From a virus, in IMG/VR virus record IMGVR_UViG_3300031553_000037, positions 1-23,130 of that record: 23,130 nt of DNA; one strand, given 5' to 3'. Under the pieces are notes generated by a model that worked only from the letters and a program-made list of their open reading frames with translations, did no database searches and was not told the DNA's origin. The first letter of the stretch is position 1; each line of letters begins with the position of its first letter. Both the position numbers and the translations under genes were made by a program. Positions 1 to 6,252 of the stretch are shown here, piece after piece.

Positions 1-324
1 GGCTAGGTGGTTATAAAAGAAATTAACCTTGTTAAGTAGCCTCTCGGTGATAAAATCGGAATAAGCTACCAGCACGGTATTGGTGCCAGGTGAGGTTAGT
101 GTATCTTTGAGCCTCTTAGCTATTCTCTCGGTGCTAAATCCAACCTGAGCAGGTTTGACCCAGATATCCATACCAGTTTCCGTGGAGTCAACATCAGCCT
201 GAATATCATTATAGGTAAAAGGAACTATCTGCCTAGCCTTGTTCTCCACAACGAACAATTCCTCAATGAACTTCCTATCATTGGGAATAATACTATTAAA
301 ATAATCCTTCATTGCTGTGGTCAT
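1..324 (-). CDS. terL: Terminase large subunit, N-terminal part (cut by window edge)
   Basis: The 108 codons present run off the left edge, so only the start of the ATPase domain is visible. TerL is the ATP-driven motor that packages DNA into the prohead and cuts concatemers. Residues 35-42 (PFTYNDIQ) fit the adenine-binding Q motif, and residues 57-65 (KPAQVGFST) match the variant Walker A typical of phage TerL (K-x-RQ-x-G-x-ST), although the usual Arg is Ala here. The following strand and helix (TVLVAYSDFITERLL) also fit. The ATG overlaps the stop of the preceding small gene as ATGA, and a GAGG lies about 8 nt upstream. The terminase identity is fairly sure from the motif and from the terS-like gene upstream; the Walker B and nuclease domains lie outside the window. 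Confidence 0.8.
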   Translation of the reverse strand, partial: MTTAMKDYFNSIIPNDRKFIEELFVVENKARQIVPFTYNDIQADVDSTETGMDIWVKPAQVGFSTERIAKRLKDTLTSPGTNTVLVAYSDFITERLLNKVNFFYNHLA

Positions 325-476
325 ATGTATAACCTCACAGCCGGTGGTTTAGGAGGACTAGGTATCTTAGCCTTACGCCTAGGATTATGGACTCCTACTC
401 GTAAGACCTGTGCCTTGCGAAGATTCCTCCTACCAGCAGACTTCTGTTTAGGAGTCGCCCTAATCCCTTTTGCCAT
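321..476 (-). CDS. Small, strongly basic protein between terS-like gene and terL
   Basis: A 51-residue ORF starting MAKGIRATPKQKSAGRRN and rich in Arg, Lys and Pro, with almost no acidic residues. It overlaps the end of the upstream membrane-protein gene by 17 bp and joins terL by ATGA, so it is embedded in the packaging operon and probably translationally coupled. No good SD sequence precedes its ATG. No family is recognised. A basic, proline-rich peptide here might bind DNA or the terminase complex, but that is inference from charge and location. Tight packing between two convincing genes is the main evidence that it is real. Confidence 0.55.
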   Translation of the reverse strand: MAKGIRATPKQKSAGRRNLRKAQVLRVGVHNPRRKAKIPSPPKPPAVRLYI

Positions 477-687
477 TTAACTTCTTCACCAGTGTAGATA
501 GTTCGGATAATACCTTAGTATTCCTATCTCTTGAACGATTCTCCGCACTCCTGGATTTATTCAAGTCCTTGCTAATATCATTTAACCTTCTGGACCATTC
601 TTTCATATCCCTACGATACATTAGGAAGATAATTACGGCTAGGACACCACCAACACCAAGACTTAGAATCTCTGGTAGGAATTCCAT
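460..687 (-). CDS. Small membrane protein with C-terminal coiled coil
   Basis: 75 residues. An N-terminal hydrophobic segment (about residues 5-23, LPEILSLGVGGVLAVIIFL) is followed by a charged, heptad-like helix with many Arg, Lys, Asp and Ser residues to the end. The pattern, one short transmembrane helix then an amphipathic charged tail, is shared by phage XhlA-like/holin-associated proteins and by small membrane anchors. No family signature was recognised, so a lysis role is only one possibility. It lies 5 nt downstream of the terS-like gene and overlaps the next small basic gene, placing it in the leftward packaging operon. Confidence 0.6.
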   Translation of the reverse strand: MEFLPEILSLGVGGVLAVIIFLMYRRDMKEWSRRLNDISKDLNKSRSAENRSRDRNTKVLSELSTLVKKLNGKRD

Positions 688-692
688 AGTGG

Positions 693-1217
693 TTACCTTT
701 CCGTCATAGTGACTTGCCTTAATCTAAATTCAACCACAGTTTTAGAGAAATCAAACCTCTTATCTGGAGAGATAATACCTTCAAGTAATTCCTTCATAAC
801 AACCAAATTCTGAGGTGTATAGAACTTCCTAATAAGTCTTAGGTAGTCCTGCTCCGCCTCGGTTAACACACCACCAGTTGCATCCTTATAAAGGATACTA
901 AAGTCTTTGGCCATTACCAGCTTAAAGTTTCTGGTGTATTCAATGTCATTTATCTCAAGGGAAAGTTTTTTCCTAAGTTCACCTTGACACTTAGCTTCCA
1001 CATCAGCAAAGGTTGAGTCCTCACGCCATCTGGTTAAAGTCTTGTGATGTATTTTGGTTAGCTTTAGAGCCTCAGTAACGGTGAAATTGGCTATTAGATA
1101 ACCTAAATATTGTACCTTCTTGGAGCCAATTGAGGTATCATCCAGATAGTATGGAACTATAGACCTAACGAGAGATTCGGTTGGAGTGGTTTCCTGGTCA
1201 TTAGTCTCCAAAGTCAT
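693..1217 (-). CDS. terS: Terminase small subunit-like HTH protein
   Basis: 174 residues. The N-terminal third holds a helix-turn-helix of the kind seen in phage small terminases (about residues 34-68: YLGYLIANFTVTEALKL, then HHKTLTRWREDSTFADVE); the rest is predicted helical. TerS recognises the packaging site and loads TerL. Identification rests on the HTH, the size and the position as first gene of the operon that leads to terL. A generic phage DNA-binding protein is the alternative. Its ATG is preceded by an ideal AGGAGG with 7 nt spacing and by a consensus promoter (1237-1265). Confidence 0.65.
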   Translation of the reverse strand: MTLETNDQETTPTESLVRSIVPYYLDDTSIGSKKVQYLGYLIANFTVTEALKLTKIHHKTLTRWREDSTFADVEAKCQGELRKKLSLEINDIEYTRNFKLVMAKDFSILYKDATGGVLTEAEQDYLRLIRKFYTPQNLVVMKELLEGIISPDKRFDFSKTVVEFRLRQVTMTER

Positions 1218-1236
1218 AACAAACCTCCTACTCTAT

Positions 1237-1265
1237 AGTATAGCACATTTTACATATTATGTCAA
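1237..1265 (-). promoter_or_regulatory. Leftward sigma70 promoter for terS/late packaging genes
   Basis: On the minus strand, TTGACA (1265-1260), exactly 17 bp, then TATACT (1242-1237) preceded by TGC, i.e. an extended -10. The SD and ATG of the terS-like gene follow. The -35 box is fused to a copy of the 10-bp element (TTGACATAAT, 1265-1256), so a protein bound there would block or modulate RNA polymerase. Confidence 0.8.
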
Positions 1266-1303
1266 GTATATACAATTTACTGAATAATGATATATTATGT
1301 AAT
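1256..1303. promoter_or_regulatory. Operator-like elements in the divergent promoter region
   Basis: One exact copy of RTTATGTNAA at 1256-1265 (ATTATGTCAA) overlaps the -35 of the leftward promoter. A one-mismatch copy at 1294-1303 (ATTATGTAAT) ends 8 bp before the -35 of the rightward promoter. A further degenerate inverted half (1248-1257, one mismatch) abuts the first. The same element recurs at all other strong promoters in the window, suggesting co-regulation of early and late transcription by one binding protein. Confidence 0.6.
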
Positions 1304-1311
1304 ATAGTATA

Positions 1312-1340
1312 TTGACAAAATAGCTACCATGTGATATAAT
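1312..1340 (+). promoter_or_regulatory. Rightward sigma70 promoter for the first early operon
   Basis: TTGACA (1312-1317), 17 bp, TATAAT (1335-1340), with TGA just before the -10 (extended -10). Both hexamers match consensus fully. The first ATG (1369) lies 28 nt after the -10. Confidence 0.85.
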
Positions 1341-1368
1341 ATAGGGAGAACTAAATCAGGAGACTGAA

Positions 1369-1599
1369 ATGACTTGGGGTAGTTACATACAGGATAAGAA
1401 ATTTGAGGAGTTAGACCAGTTAGGCTCTCAGTTAAGCCTGGAGTTGGATTGTGCTGTGCATTATCCTGCTTATAATAAAAACCTATTTGAATGTGAGTGT
1501 GGGGTTATATTCCCACTTTACCTAGTCAGGTCAAGGAATTGGGAACTAATGCGGAAAAAGCATGCTGAGGAAAGAGGATTAGCCGTTGGCAATTCCTAA
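1369..1599 (+). CDS. Hypothetical early protein, 76 aa
   Basis: First gene after the strong rightward promoter, with CAGGAG at a suitable distance from its ATG. The product has an acidic N-terminal helix and a central segment with a CEC pair (NLFECECGVIFPLY), then a basic C-terminus. The two cysteines plus an upstream Cys and His could bind a metal, but no full zinc-finger pattern is present. It overlaps the next gene by 14 bp. No family recognised. First position behind a consensus promoter suggests an immediate-early product, possibly acting on the host; that is inference. Confidence 0.6.
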   Translation: MTWGSYIQDKKFEELDQLGSQLSLELDCAVHYPAYNKNLFECECGVIFPLYLVRSRNWELMRKKHAEERGLAVGNS

Positions 1600-2044
1600 T
1601 GTAGTGATACGGTGGTGCCGTAAGAAGGCTAAGTGTGCCTACTGCGAGCAGGATATTGAAGTAGGACAGCCTATGGTAGTTGTTATATTTTGGAATAAAG
1701 GAGAGGAAGGAAATAGAAAGTGGAATGTTCACCTGTACTTCCACCTTGAAAGGGAGAATGGACAACACTGTTGGGTAGAACAGGGAAAGGACTTTCTCAA
1801 GAAGAATCCATTTATACCACATGCTAGAGGTAGGAAGTCCATACTATCTGCTGAGGATAGGAGAAAGAGATTTTTGCTGGTAAGGAGATTCAACGCTTTG
1901 TATCAAAGGAAACAAAACATACTGGTTGGGTACCCAGACCGGTTGTTAATAGAACAAGGATTAAATGAGCAAATGGTTGGCATAACTTTAGATATGATAA
2001 ATCTAGGAGGAGTTCCTAAGTCATGGGCAGAGAAGATGATGTAA
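1586..2044 (+). CDS. Zinc-binding conserved phage protein, 152 aa
   Basis: TTG start chosen because GAGG lies 8 nt upstream; no ATG is available early in the frame. Residues about 17-20 form CAYC inside a segment that resembles the first half of a PARP-like or HNH-like zinc module, followed by a hydrophobic strand and a HLYFHLE...HCW stretch that may supply the remaining ligands. The C-terminal half is basic and helical (RRKRFLLVRRFNALYQRK). I believe this arrangement is a recurring phage hypothetical but cannot name a family. It overlaps its neighbours at both ends, so translation is probably coupled. A nucleic-acid-binding role is plausible from charge and the zinc module. Confidence 0.65.
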   Translation: MAIPNVVIRWCRKKAKCAYCEQDIEVGQPMVVVIFWNKGEEGNRKWNVHLYFHLERENGQHCWVEQGKDFLKKNPFIPHARGRKSILSAEDRRKRFLLVRRFNALYQRKQNILVGYPDRLLIEQGLNEQMVGITLDMINLGGVPKSWAEKMM

Positions 2045-2271
2045 AATGTGACTCTCCTACTGGAGCACACCACTGGGTTCAGCTTGACCAGACTGAGGAA
2101 CTAAGAAAGAGTGGTTACTTCCAATGCAAATATTGTATGGAGGTAAGAAGGTTTGCTATTTATTGGGACCAAGTTTCCGGTAAGAGAGACCCTAATAAGA
2201 AGTATCCACTGGTTAAACAGGATGAGGTGGAAAGGATGCTTGACCAGTTGAGTAACAGGAGGTTAGGATGA
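2023..2271 (+). CDS. Small putative zinc-binding protein, 82 aa
   Basis: The product contains CDSPTGAHHW near the N-terminus and FQCKYC about 25 residues later, a C...HH...CxxC pattern that could hold one zinc ion. The remainder is basic and polar. GGAGGAG lies 10 nt before the ATG. It overlaps the preceding gene by 22 bp and the following gene by 4 bp (ATGA). Function unknown. Confidence 0.6.
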   Translation: MGREDDVKCDSPTGAHHWVQLDQTEELRKSGYFQCKYCMEVRRFAIYWDQVSGKRDPNKKYPLVKQDEVERMLDQLSNRRLG

Positions 2272-2573
2272 AAACTAGACATGTAGGTAGACTTTTACTG
2301 CCAATTGATACCTTGACTAATTTCTTCCATTATGATGGTGGCAGGGTTTGGTATGTAGGTATGCCTGAGGAGTGCTATAAAAAGGTAACCATCATGATTG
2401 AACACCCTGACATGCCAGAGATACCAGATTATGGTGAAGTCCCAATAGTTAACCCAGCATATAAATACCTAGGAATTCAGCCAGCTCATGTCATCCGGGT
2501 AGACCCACACATGGGGTTCCGGACTAAGTTAAGGCAGACTAAGAGGTTTTTATCCGAACTTTGGTTCAGCTAA
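2268..2573 (+). CDS. Hypothetical protein, 101 aa
   Basis: Starts within the stop of the previous gene (ATGA) with AGGAGG upstream, so it is translated as part of the same early message. Sequence is mixed alpha/beta with several Pro-rich turns and a basic C-terminus (TKLRQTKRFLSELWF). No known motif. Real by spacing, overlap and codon use like its neighbours. Confidence 0.6.
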   Translation: MKTRHVGRLLLPIDTLTNFFHYDGGRVWYVGMPEECYKKVTIMIEHPDMPEIPDYGEVPIVNPAYKYLGIQPAHVIRVDPHMGFRTKLRQTKRFLSELWFS

Positions 2574-2610
2574 ACCTGAAGATTTTTAATTCCTCAGAAT
2601 AGGAAGAGTT

Positions 2611-2760
2611 ATGACCAAGTTAGAATGGATTAGAACCTTTTACAATACAGGCGTATTACAAATCGGGCATCGTACCTACGGCCCATATCCACTAAGGTTT
2701 ATAGGAAAATGGATTCTTAGAAAAAATTGGCCTCTCAGAATGGGGATAGGAAAAAGATAA
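2611..2760 (+). CDS. Small basic aromatic protein, 49 aa
   Basis: A 49-codon ORF starting MTKLEWIRTFYNTG, with AGGAAGAG before its ATG and 37 nt after the previous gene. Very basic (many Arg/Lys) and rich in Trp, Tyr and Phe, ending GIGKR. It is the last gene before the repeat array. No family recognised; confidence is limited by the size. Confidence 0.45.
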   Translation: MTKLEWIRTFYNTGVLQIGHRTYGPYPLRFIGKWILRKNWPLRMGIGKR

Positions 2761-2794
2761 TCCATCTCCAGTTAAGGTGACCCCTACCCCTTAG

Positions 2795-2998
2795 GTTATG
2801 TAAAGTAGCCGTTATGTTAAGCTAATAAGTTGGCACCGTTATGTCAACTAATAGATGGGTTGCGTTATGTAAAGGTGTTATGTCCTCAGGGGCTGGTACA
2901 TTATGTTAACTAGAACAGGCAACATTATGTCAAGTAGTTTGGGTTATAGGCTCGTTATGTTAACCAACGAGTTTTTGAAAATGGTAACATTATGTAAA
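2795..2998 (+). repeat. Array of nine direct copies of RTTATGTNAA (iteron/operator array)
   Basis: Copies start at 2795, 2811, 2838, 2864, 2877, 2900, 2924, 2954 and 2989, all in the same orientation. Eight match RTTATGTNAA exactly and one (2877-2886, GTTATGTCCT) deviates at its 3' end. Start-to-start distances are 16, 27, 26, 13, 23, 24, 30 and 35 bp, so spacing is irregular. The array fills the gene-free stretch 2761-3100 and ends 9 bp before a consensus promoter. Possible roles are a multi-site operator/silencer or replication iterons; nothing here decides between them. Confidence 0.85.
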
Positions 2999-3007
2999 GG
3001 AAACTAC

Positions 3008-3036
3008 TTGACAAACGATATCCGATATGATAAAAT
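3008..3036 (+). promoter_or_regulatory. Sigma70 promoter of the 3101 gene
   Basis: TTGACA (3008-3013), 17 bp, TAAAAT (3031-3036) with TGA directly before it. The last array copy (2989-2998) ends 9 bp upstream of the -35. The next gene starts at 3101, leaving a leader of about 60 nt. Confidence 0.8.
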
Positions 3037-3100
3037 AAATTATGCTGATGAATTGGCAACAGCATTAGCACCTTAAAAATTTAATATAGGAGTGTGACAG

Positions 3101-3655
3101 ATGAACTTTGATGAGCTAAAGAAGGCTATGGCTGACGCAATTGCTAAGGGTGATACCAAAGCGATTGAGGAAGCCGCCGCCGCCATCAGTAAATCCAAAG
3201 TTGAACGCCATAAAGCTGAAGCTGAAGCTATACGGAAGGAGTCCGAAGCGTTAGCTGGGAAGCGTGAGAAGTTTGGAGAAGTTATCAAGTCAGCAGTTAA
3301 AGGACTAGGGCTTGATAAAGACATCGCCGCCCTAAAAGCTAAGGGGTTTACTTACACCATAGACCATAGGGAAGACCCCAACGGCAGAATAAATCCAGAA
3401 GGGGAAGTCAAAGTCACTGGTGGTGTAGGGTTGCTAGTTCCTTCAGTGAGGGGTAAGAGTGCTGGTGGAGCTGGTGGAGCTGGCAAGACTAAGGACGAGT
3501 TTGGGATGAGTCTCGGAGAGGTGTTCGAGAAGTTTGCAACCGACGAGGAACGAGACAAGCTCGCCATCGCTGAGACCAACTCCGCCCAATGGGCAATTAA
3601 AAACTCCGTTAAAAAGCGTGCCATCAAGGATGGATTGCTCAACCCCGCCAAATAA
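3101..3655 (+). CDS. Autonomously transcribed coiled-coil protein, candidate DNA-binding/architectural protein
   Basis: 184 residues. Residues about 1-75 form a long Ala/Glu/Lys-rich amphipathic helix (likely coiled coil). A beta-like segment follows (FTYTIDHRED...VKVTGGVGLLVP), then a Gly/Ala linker (SAGGAGGAGK) and a basic helical C-terminus (SAQWAIKNSVKKRAIKDGLL). The order oligomerising helix, linker and basic tail recalls H-NS/Rok-like silencers in plan only; no homology is claimed. The gene has its own promoter and a strong terminator directly after it, so it is a single-gene unit, probably well expressed. Codons differ from the neighbours (runs of GCC, many AAC, CGC, ATC), and it holds the only TCGA I found in the window. 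This may reflect expression-driven codon choice or recent acquisition. Confidence 0.75.
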   Translation: MNFDELKKAMADAIAKGDTKAIEEAAAAISKSKVERHKAEAEAIRKESEALAGKREKFGEVIKSAVKGLGLDKDIAALKAKGFTYTIDHREDPNGRINPEGEVKVTGGVGLLVPSVRGKSAGGAGGAGKTKDEFGMSLGEVFEKFATDEERDKLAIAETNSAQWAIKNSVKKRAIKDGLLNPAK

Positions 3656-3669
3656 AACACAATAACAGG

Positions 3670-3705
3670 AACAGGTAGTTAGTTGCCAGCTACCTGTTTT
3701 TGTTT
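3670..3705 (+). terminator. Strong intrinsic terminator after the 3101 gene
   Basis: Perfect 9-bp stem AACAGGTAG (3670-3678) / CTACCTGTT (3690-3698), 11-nt loop, followed by TTTTGTTTGT. It lies 15 nt after the stop codon and isolates the gene from the next operon. Confidence 0.9.
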
Positions 3706-3789
3706 GTCTCGGAATAGGTAATAAGGTAGTATGGCTATTGAGGACATTGGAGGAGAAATAGCGGGAATTGCTGGACATTGATAGCCAAC

Positions 3790-3884
3790 TTTACATAATA
3801 TTGTAGCTGTGTTATGTAAATAGAACACTTGTACTATTGACAACTGCAACACTAGGAGCTATAATAAAGATAACTTTACATAAT
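3790..3884. promoter_or_regulatory. Three operator-like elements around the second early promoter
   Basis: Exact RTTATGTNAA copies at 3790-3799 (minus orientation), 3811-3820 (plus) and 3875-3884 (minus). The first two form an inverted pair upstream of the -35; the third lies just past the -10, near the expected transcription start, where binding would block initiation. The surrounding gene-free stretch is 3656-3917. Confidence 0.65.
3837..3865 (+). promoter_or_regulatory. Sigma70 promoter of the large early operon
   Basis: TTGACA (3837-3842), 17 bp, TATAAT (3860-3865); both hexamers are perfect. It precedes the long unbroken series of plus-strand genes up to 10904, none of which is followed by an obvious intrinsic terminator. 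Confidence 0.85.
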
Positions 3885-3917
3885 ATAGGTAATGTTAGAC
3901 GGAAGGAGGCAACCTCA

Positions 3918-4013
3918 ATGCGTAAGATAAAGGTTACTTGGCGACAGCTAGAGGACATTATCAAGTCCAAGAACATTATCGGAGAGGATGAGGAAGTCAG
4001 TCAAGTCAGCTGA
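3918..4013 (+). CDS. 31-aa leader-position peptide
   Basis: First ORF after the 3837-3865 promoter: MRKIKVTWRQLEDIIKSKN and so on to 31 residues. GGAAGGAGG lies 8 nt before the ATG, an excellent ribosome binding site. The short amphipathic helix has a basic start and acidic end. No family recognised. Strong SD and position support translation; function unknown. Confidence 0.5.
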   Translation: MRKIKVTWRQLEDIIKSKNIIGEDEEVSQVS

Positions 4014-4067
4014 CCAAGCCTAGGACTTTACTCATCCATTCCGAAATAAAACGGAAGGAGAGTTAAA

Positions 4068-4367
4068 ATGAGAGTCACAACAACAGGCAAGCCAGACCAT
4101 AATAGGCATATGGACATAGGGGTTGAGGTTGTAGTCTTCCGCAACTATGGTAATGTTATGGGCAGACTAACACCATACTCAACCAAATATGTTCCTATTG
4201 AGGGAGGGTTGCACACCGTAATCACCGCAAAAAAGCAGGTACAGTATGGATGGGGTGTAACTTCTACCTATATGCTATACCAAATAGCTACACCTTTTGG
4301 TCTACTATGGGTAAAGGCTTCTGACCTACTGAATACATACCAATTTTACTCGCCTAGTACGAGGTAA
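4068..4367 (+). CDS. Hypothetical protein, 99 aa
   Basis: GGAAGGAG precedes the ATG. A small inverted repeat (TTCCG 4039-4043 / CGGAA 4052-4056) overlaps that SD and could fold over it. The product appears beta-rich (DIGVEVVVFRNYGNVMGRLT; LYQIATPFGLLWVKASDLL), suggesting a small beta-barrel-type fold. No catalytic motif. Function unknown. Confidence 0.6.
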   Translation: MRVTTTGKPDHNRHMDIGVEVVVFRNYGNVMGRLTPYSTKYVPIEGGLHTVITAKKQVQYGWGVTSTYMLYQIATPFGLLWVKASDLLNTYQFYSPSTR

Positions 4368-4375
4368 TAAAGTAA

Positions 4376-4621
4376 GTGGAAGACCAACCTGAAGGTAAAA
4401 TAATACATAGCTCTATAGGTGACTTCATACCCGAGGTACTGAGCTATGAGCCAGTCAACGAGGTAGCTCACTTTTGCCCTTCCATAGAGTGTCCATTCTG
4501 CGGCTACCCAGGACAATATAACATAGAGGTCAAGGGCAAGTATGCCAACTACTGTCCTAGCTGTGAGCTTACCTGGAAATACAGGCTTGAGAGAATACCG
4601 TTCTCAATGATAGGAGGGTGA
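4376..4621 (+). CDS. Small zinc-ribbon protein, 81 aa
   Basis: GTG start; only a distant GAGG (11 nt) is seen, so the start is less certain. The C-terminal half is a clear zinc ribbon: CPFCGYPGQY, about 15 residues, then YCPSCELTWKY. The preceding part is acidic and may be a partner-binding region. Such ribbons in phage early regions often bind nucleic acid or RNA polymerase, but no partner can be inferred here. Confidence 0.65.
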   Translation: MEDQPEGKIIHSSIGDFIPEVLSYEPVNEVAHFCPSIECPFCGYPGQYNIEVKGKYANYCPSCELTWKYRLERIPFSMIGG

Positions 4622-4623
4622 CA

Positions 4624-4809
4624 ATGGAATACTACCAATTGGTTAAGTTATGTCCTAGCTGTATTGACGATGTGTTGGATGGGGAAATTGAGTTTACTGA
4701 ACCAACTATCATCAATGAGGTCAAAGGTTGCAAGGACTGTGACAATGCTGTAGTTGAGGATTACAACCAGCTTGTTACTAACCGTGGTAAAATACTAATG
4801 GAGGATTAA
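4624..4809 (+). CDS. Small acidic cysteine-rich protein, 61 aa
   Basis: ATG at 4624 chosen over an in-frame GTG at 4618 because AGGAGG (4612-4617) is 6 nt from the ATG but abuts the GTG. Contains CPSC and, about 27 residues on, CKDC, a likely four-Cys zinc site, in a strongly acidic protein. It overlaps nothing but follows the previous stop by only 2 nt. Function unknown. Confidence 0.6.
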   Translation: MEYYQLVKLCPSCIDDVLDGEIEFTEPTIINEVKGCKDCDNAVVEDYNQLVTNRGKILMED

Positions 4810-4810
4810 C

Positions 4811-4948
4811 ATGCCACTAGATACACCTGAAATAATTGAGGAACAACCAGTCAGTTGGATAGCACTCCACGATACTACCAACTACCTAGAGTATTTAGAT
4901 AAGGACGATGTAGTTTGGGTTAAATTCTGCCAGACTCATACCAACTAG
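4811..4948 (+). CDS. Small acidic protein, 45 aa
   Basis: ORF starting MPLDTPEIIEEQPVSW, with GGAGG overlapping the end of the previous gene and its ATG 1 nt after that gene's stop. Acidic, with a short aromatic beta-like stretch (DDVVWVKFCQTH). No family recognised. Supported by SD and the absence of any other gene in the gap. Confidence 0.5.
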   Translation: MPLDTPEIIEEQPVSWIALHDTTNYLEYLDKDDVVWVKFCQTHTN

Positions 4949-4956
4949 GAGGGCTG

Positions 4957-5160
4957 ATGAAAAAGCCAGTCAGGTTTAAGAATGGTCAACGAGTAAAGCA
5001 TATAGGTCTAGGAGCATATGCCTCAGTGGTAGAGGATAGTGAGGAGACTACCACTATGATTAAGTGGGATGATTGGAATACTACCAAACGAGGTAAGCCA
5101 GTAACCTACAAAGGTGGTACTATCAAGGTAATGACCCACCAATTAAAGCTGGTTAAATAG
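4957..5160 (+). CDS. Small SH3/KOW-like basic protein, 67 aa
   Basis: AGGAGG 8 nt upstream. The sequence (FKNGQRVKHIGLGAYASVV, then TTMIKWDDW and KGGTIKVMTHQLKLV) looks like a small beta barrel of the SH3/KOW type, where a G-x-RV strand is followed by turns and a final strand. Strongly basic, so nucleic-acid or protein binding is plausible. Fold assignment is by eye only. Confidence 0.55.
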   Translation: MKKPVRFKNGQRVKHIGLGAYASVVEDSEETTTMIKWDDWNTTKRGKPVTYKGGTIKVMTHQLKLVK

Positions 5161-5168
5161 GAGGATAA

Positions 5169-5552
5169 ATGATAATATCCAATTGCACTAAAAAGGATAT
5201 TGACCAAGCCTTAGATATTACTAACCAAGAATTTAACAATAACATAAGGCTTAACAACTACCAACAACTCAGTGGTACTGGTCTAAGGCACAGGGTAACA
5301 CTACGGGTAAAGGACTCACACGGTAGTGGTGCACACCTAAGTAGGTACATGGAACCATTTGGACACAAGCCAAGACGCACAATCTCAGCCTGTTGGCATG
5401 TTCACGGTACATTCTTTGATGCTCTACCATACGGCACTAAAATATATACCGGAGGCAAGTTGCATATGGCTGGCGACCAATGGGATAACTTTAATATTGG
5501 CTCTACCATATATCCCATATTTGCCAGTGATTCCTGTAACTGTGGTGAATAG
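5169..5552 (+). CDS. Hypothetical phage protein, 127 aa
   Basis: AGGAGG before the ATG. The central part is compact, with HRVTLRVKDSHGSGAHLS and a CWHVHGTFFDALP segment; the end holds SDSCNCGE, a possible partial metal site. Position and size fit a small phage accessory protein. No catalytic signature that I can name. Confidence 0.6.
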   Translation: MIISNCTKKDIDQALDITNQEFNNNIRLNNYQQLSGTGLRHRVTLRVKDSHGSGAHLSRYMEPFGHKPRRTISACWHVHGTFFDALPYGTKIYTGGKLHMAGDQWDNFNIGSTIYPIFASDSCNCGE

Positions 5553-5563
5553 GAGGATAGGTA

Positions 5564-5869
5564 TTGTACTATAAAATAAGGATACACGAAACAGGTAGGA
5601 ATTCATTAAAGGAGGAGCCAGTAACCCTTAATGTAGAGGTTAAAGAGGTAAGAACACTAGAGGAAGTAAAGTCTTATCTAACAGACCGATATGGTAAAAT
5701 ACCTAAGCGTACACCTACTAACACAACTTACCAAGAACCAAATGCTACACCTATTGGCTTCGTATACTCCTACTGGAATAAGGACTATAGCCACAATACT
5801 AAGTCTTGGTATCAGACAGACTGGGTGGAGGTGACTATGGTAGTAGAAAAGCCTATACTATTAAATTGA
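5564..5869 (+). CDS. Hypothetical protein, 101 aa
   Basis: TTG start inferred from AGGAGG (5551-5556) 7 nt upstream; no ATG exists nearby in frame. The product reads as an alternating strand/helix protein, beginning with YYKIRIHETG and ending with WVEVTMVVEKPILL. No known family. Confidence 0.55.
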   Translation: MYYKIRIHETGRNSLKEEPVTLNVEVKEVRTLEEVKSYLTDRYGKIPKRTPTNTTYQEPNATPIGFVYSYWNKDYSHNTKSWYQTDWVEVTMVVEKPILLN

Positions 5870-5883
5870 TTAGGAGGATAGGT

Positions 5884-6252
5884 ATGAAGATACATAAGGA
5901 ATTCCCTGAATGTCCAGTATGTGGCTCCAAAGAACGATTGCTGGAAACCTTAGCTCAAGACCTCAAGGATAGAGGGTTAGCCAGCAAAGATTGGGACTTC
6001 CATTATGACTCCCGACAAGGTGTAGTCATTGAGCAAAAGTCCCAACATAAAATGTTAATAGGAGCCAAGATACCAGCCTACCACATCAACACCGACATTT
6101 GTATGGCTTGTGGCTGTGTCTATGCCACCAGCTTTGACGTAGGTGAAGCAACCATAACTGCTAAGGAGTTCAAACCTAACATACAAACTCCGAGACAGCC
6201 TGGAAACCTTCCACTAGGTATACCGCCAATAGACCTGATAAGAGGTAACTAA
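5884..6252 (+). CDS. Zinc-ribbon-containing protein, 122 aa
   Basis: ATG at 5884 chosen because AGGAGG (5872-5877) lies 6 nt upstream; the open frame extends further back but overlaps the previous gene without an SD. Residues 9-15 (CPVCGSK) and about 80 (CMACGC) give two widely spaced CxxC knuckles, consistent with one zinc ribbon with a long insertion. The C-terminus is Pro-rich. Function unknown; one of several zinc-ribbon genes in this operon. Confidence 0.65.
   Translation: MKIHKEFPECPVCGSKERLLETLAQDLKDRGLASKDWDFHYDSRQGVVIEQKSQHKMLIGAKIPAYHINTDICMACGCVYATSFDVGEATITAKEFKPNIQTPRQPGNLPLGIPPIDLIRGN

Noticed and set aside
2795-2998. CRISPR-like array
   Set aside because: The repeat is only 10 bp, spacing varies from 13 to 35 bp, and the same element lies at distant promoters; no cas genes are near. 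The Cas4-like nuclease belongs to the replication operon.
3731-3781. 16-codon ORF between the terminator and the second early promoter
   Set aside because: Weak SD, lies upstream of the promoter and downstream of the terminator, so it is unlikely to be transcribed.
5359-5606. Overlapping ORFs on both strands near 5402-5606
   Set aside because: They overlap two genes with good SD signals and themselves lack ribosome binding sites.
5806-5883. N-terminal extension of the zinc-ribbon gene at 5884
   Set aside because: Would overlap the previous gene by 64 bp without an SD; the ATG at 5884 has AGGAGG at ideal spacing.
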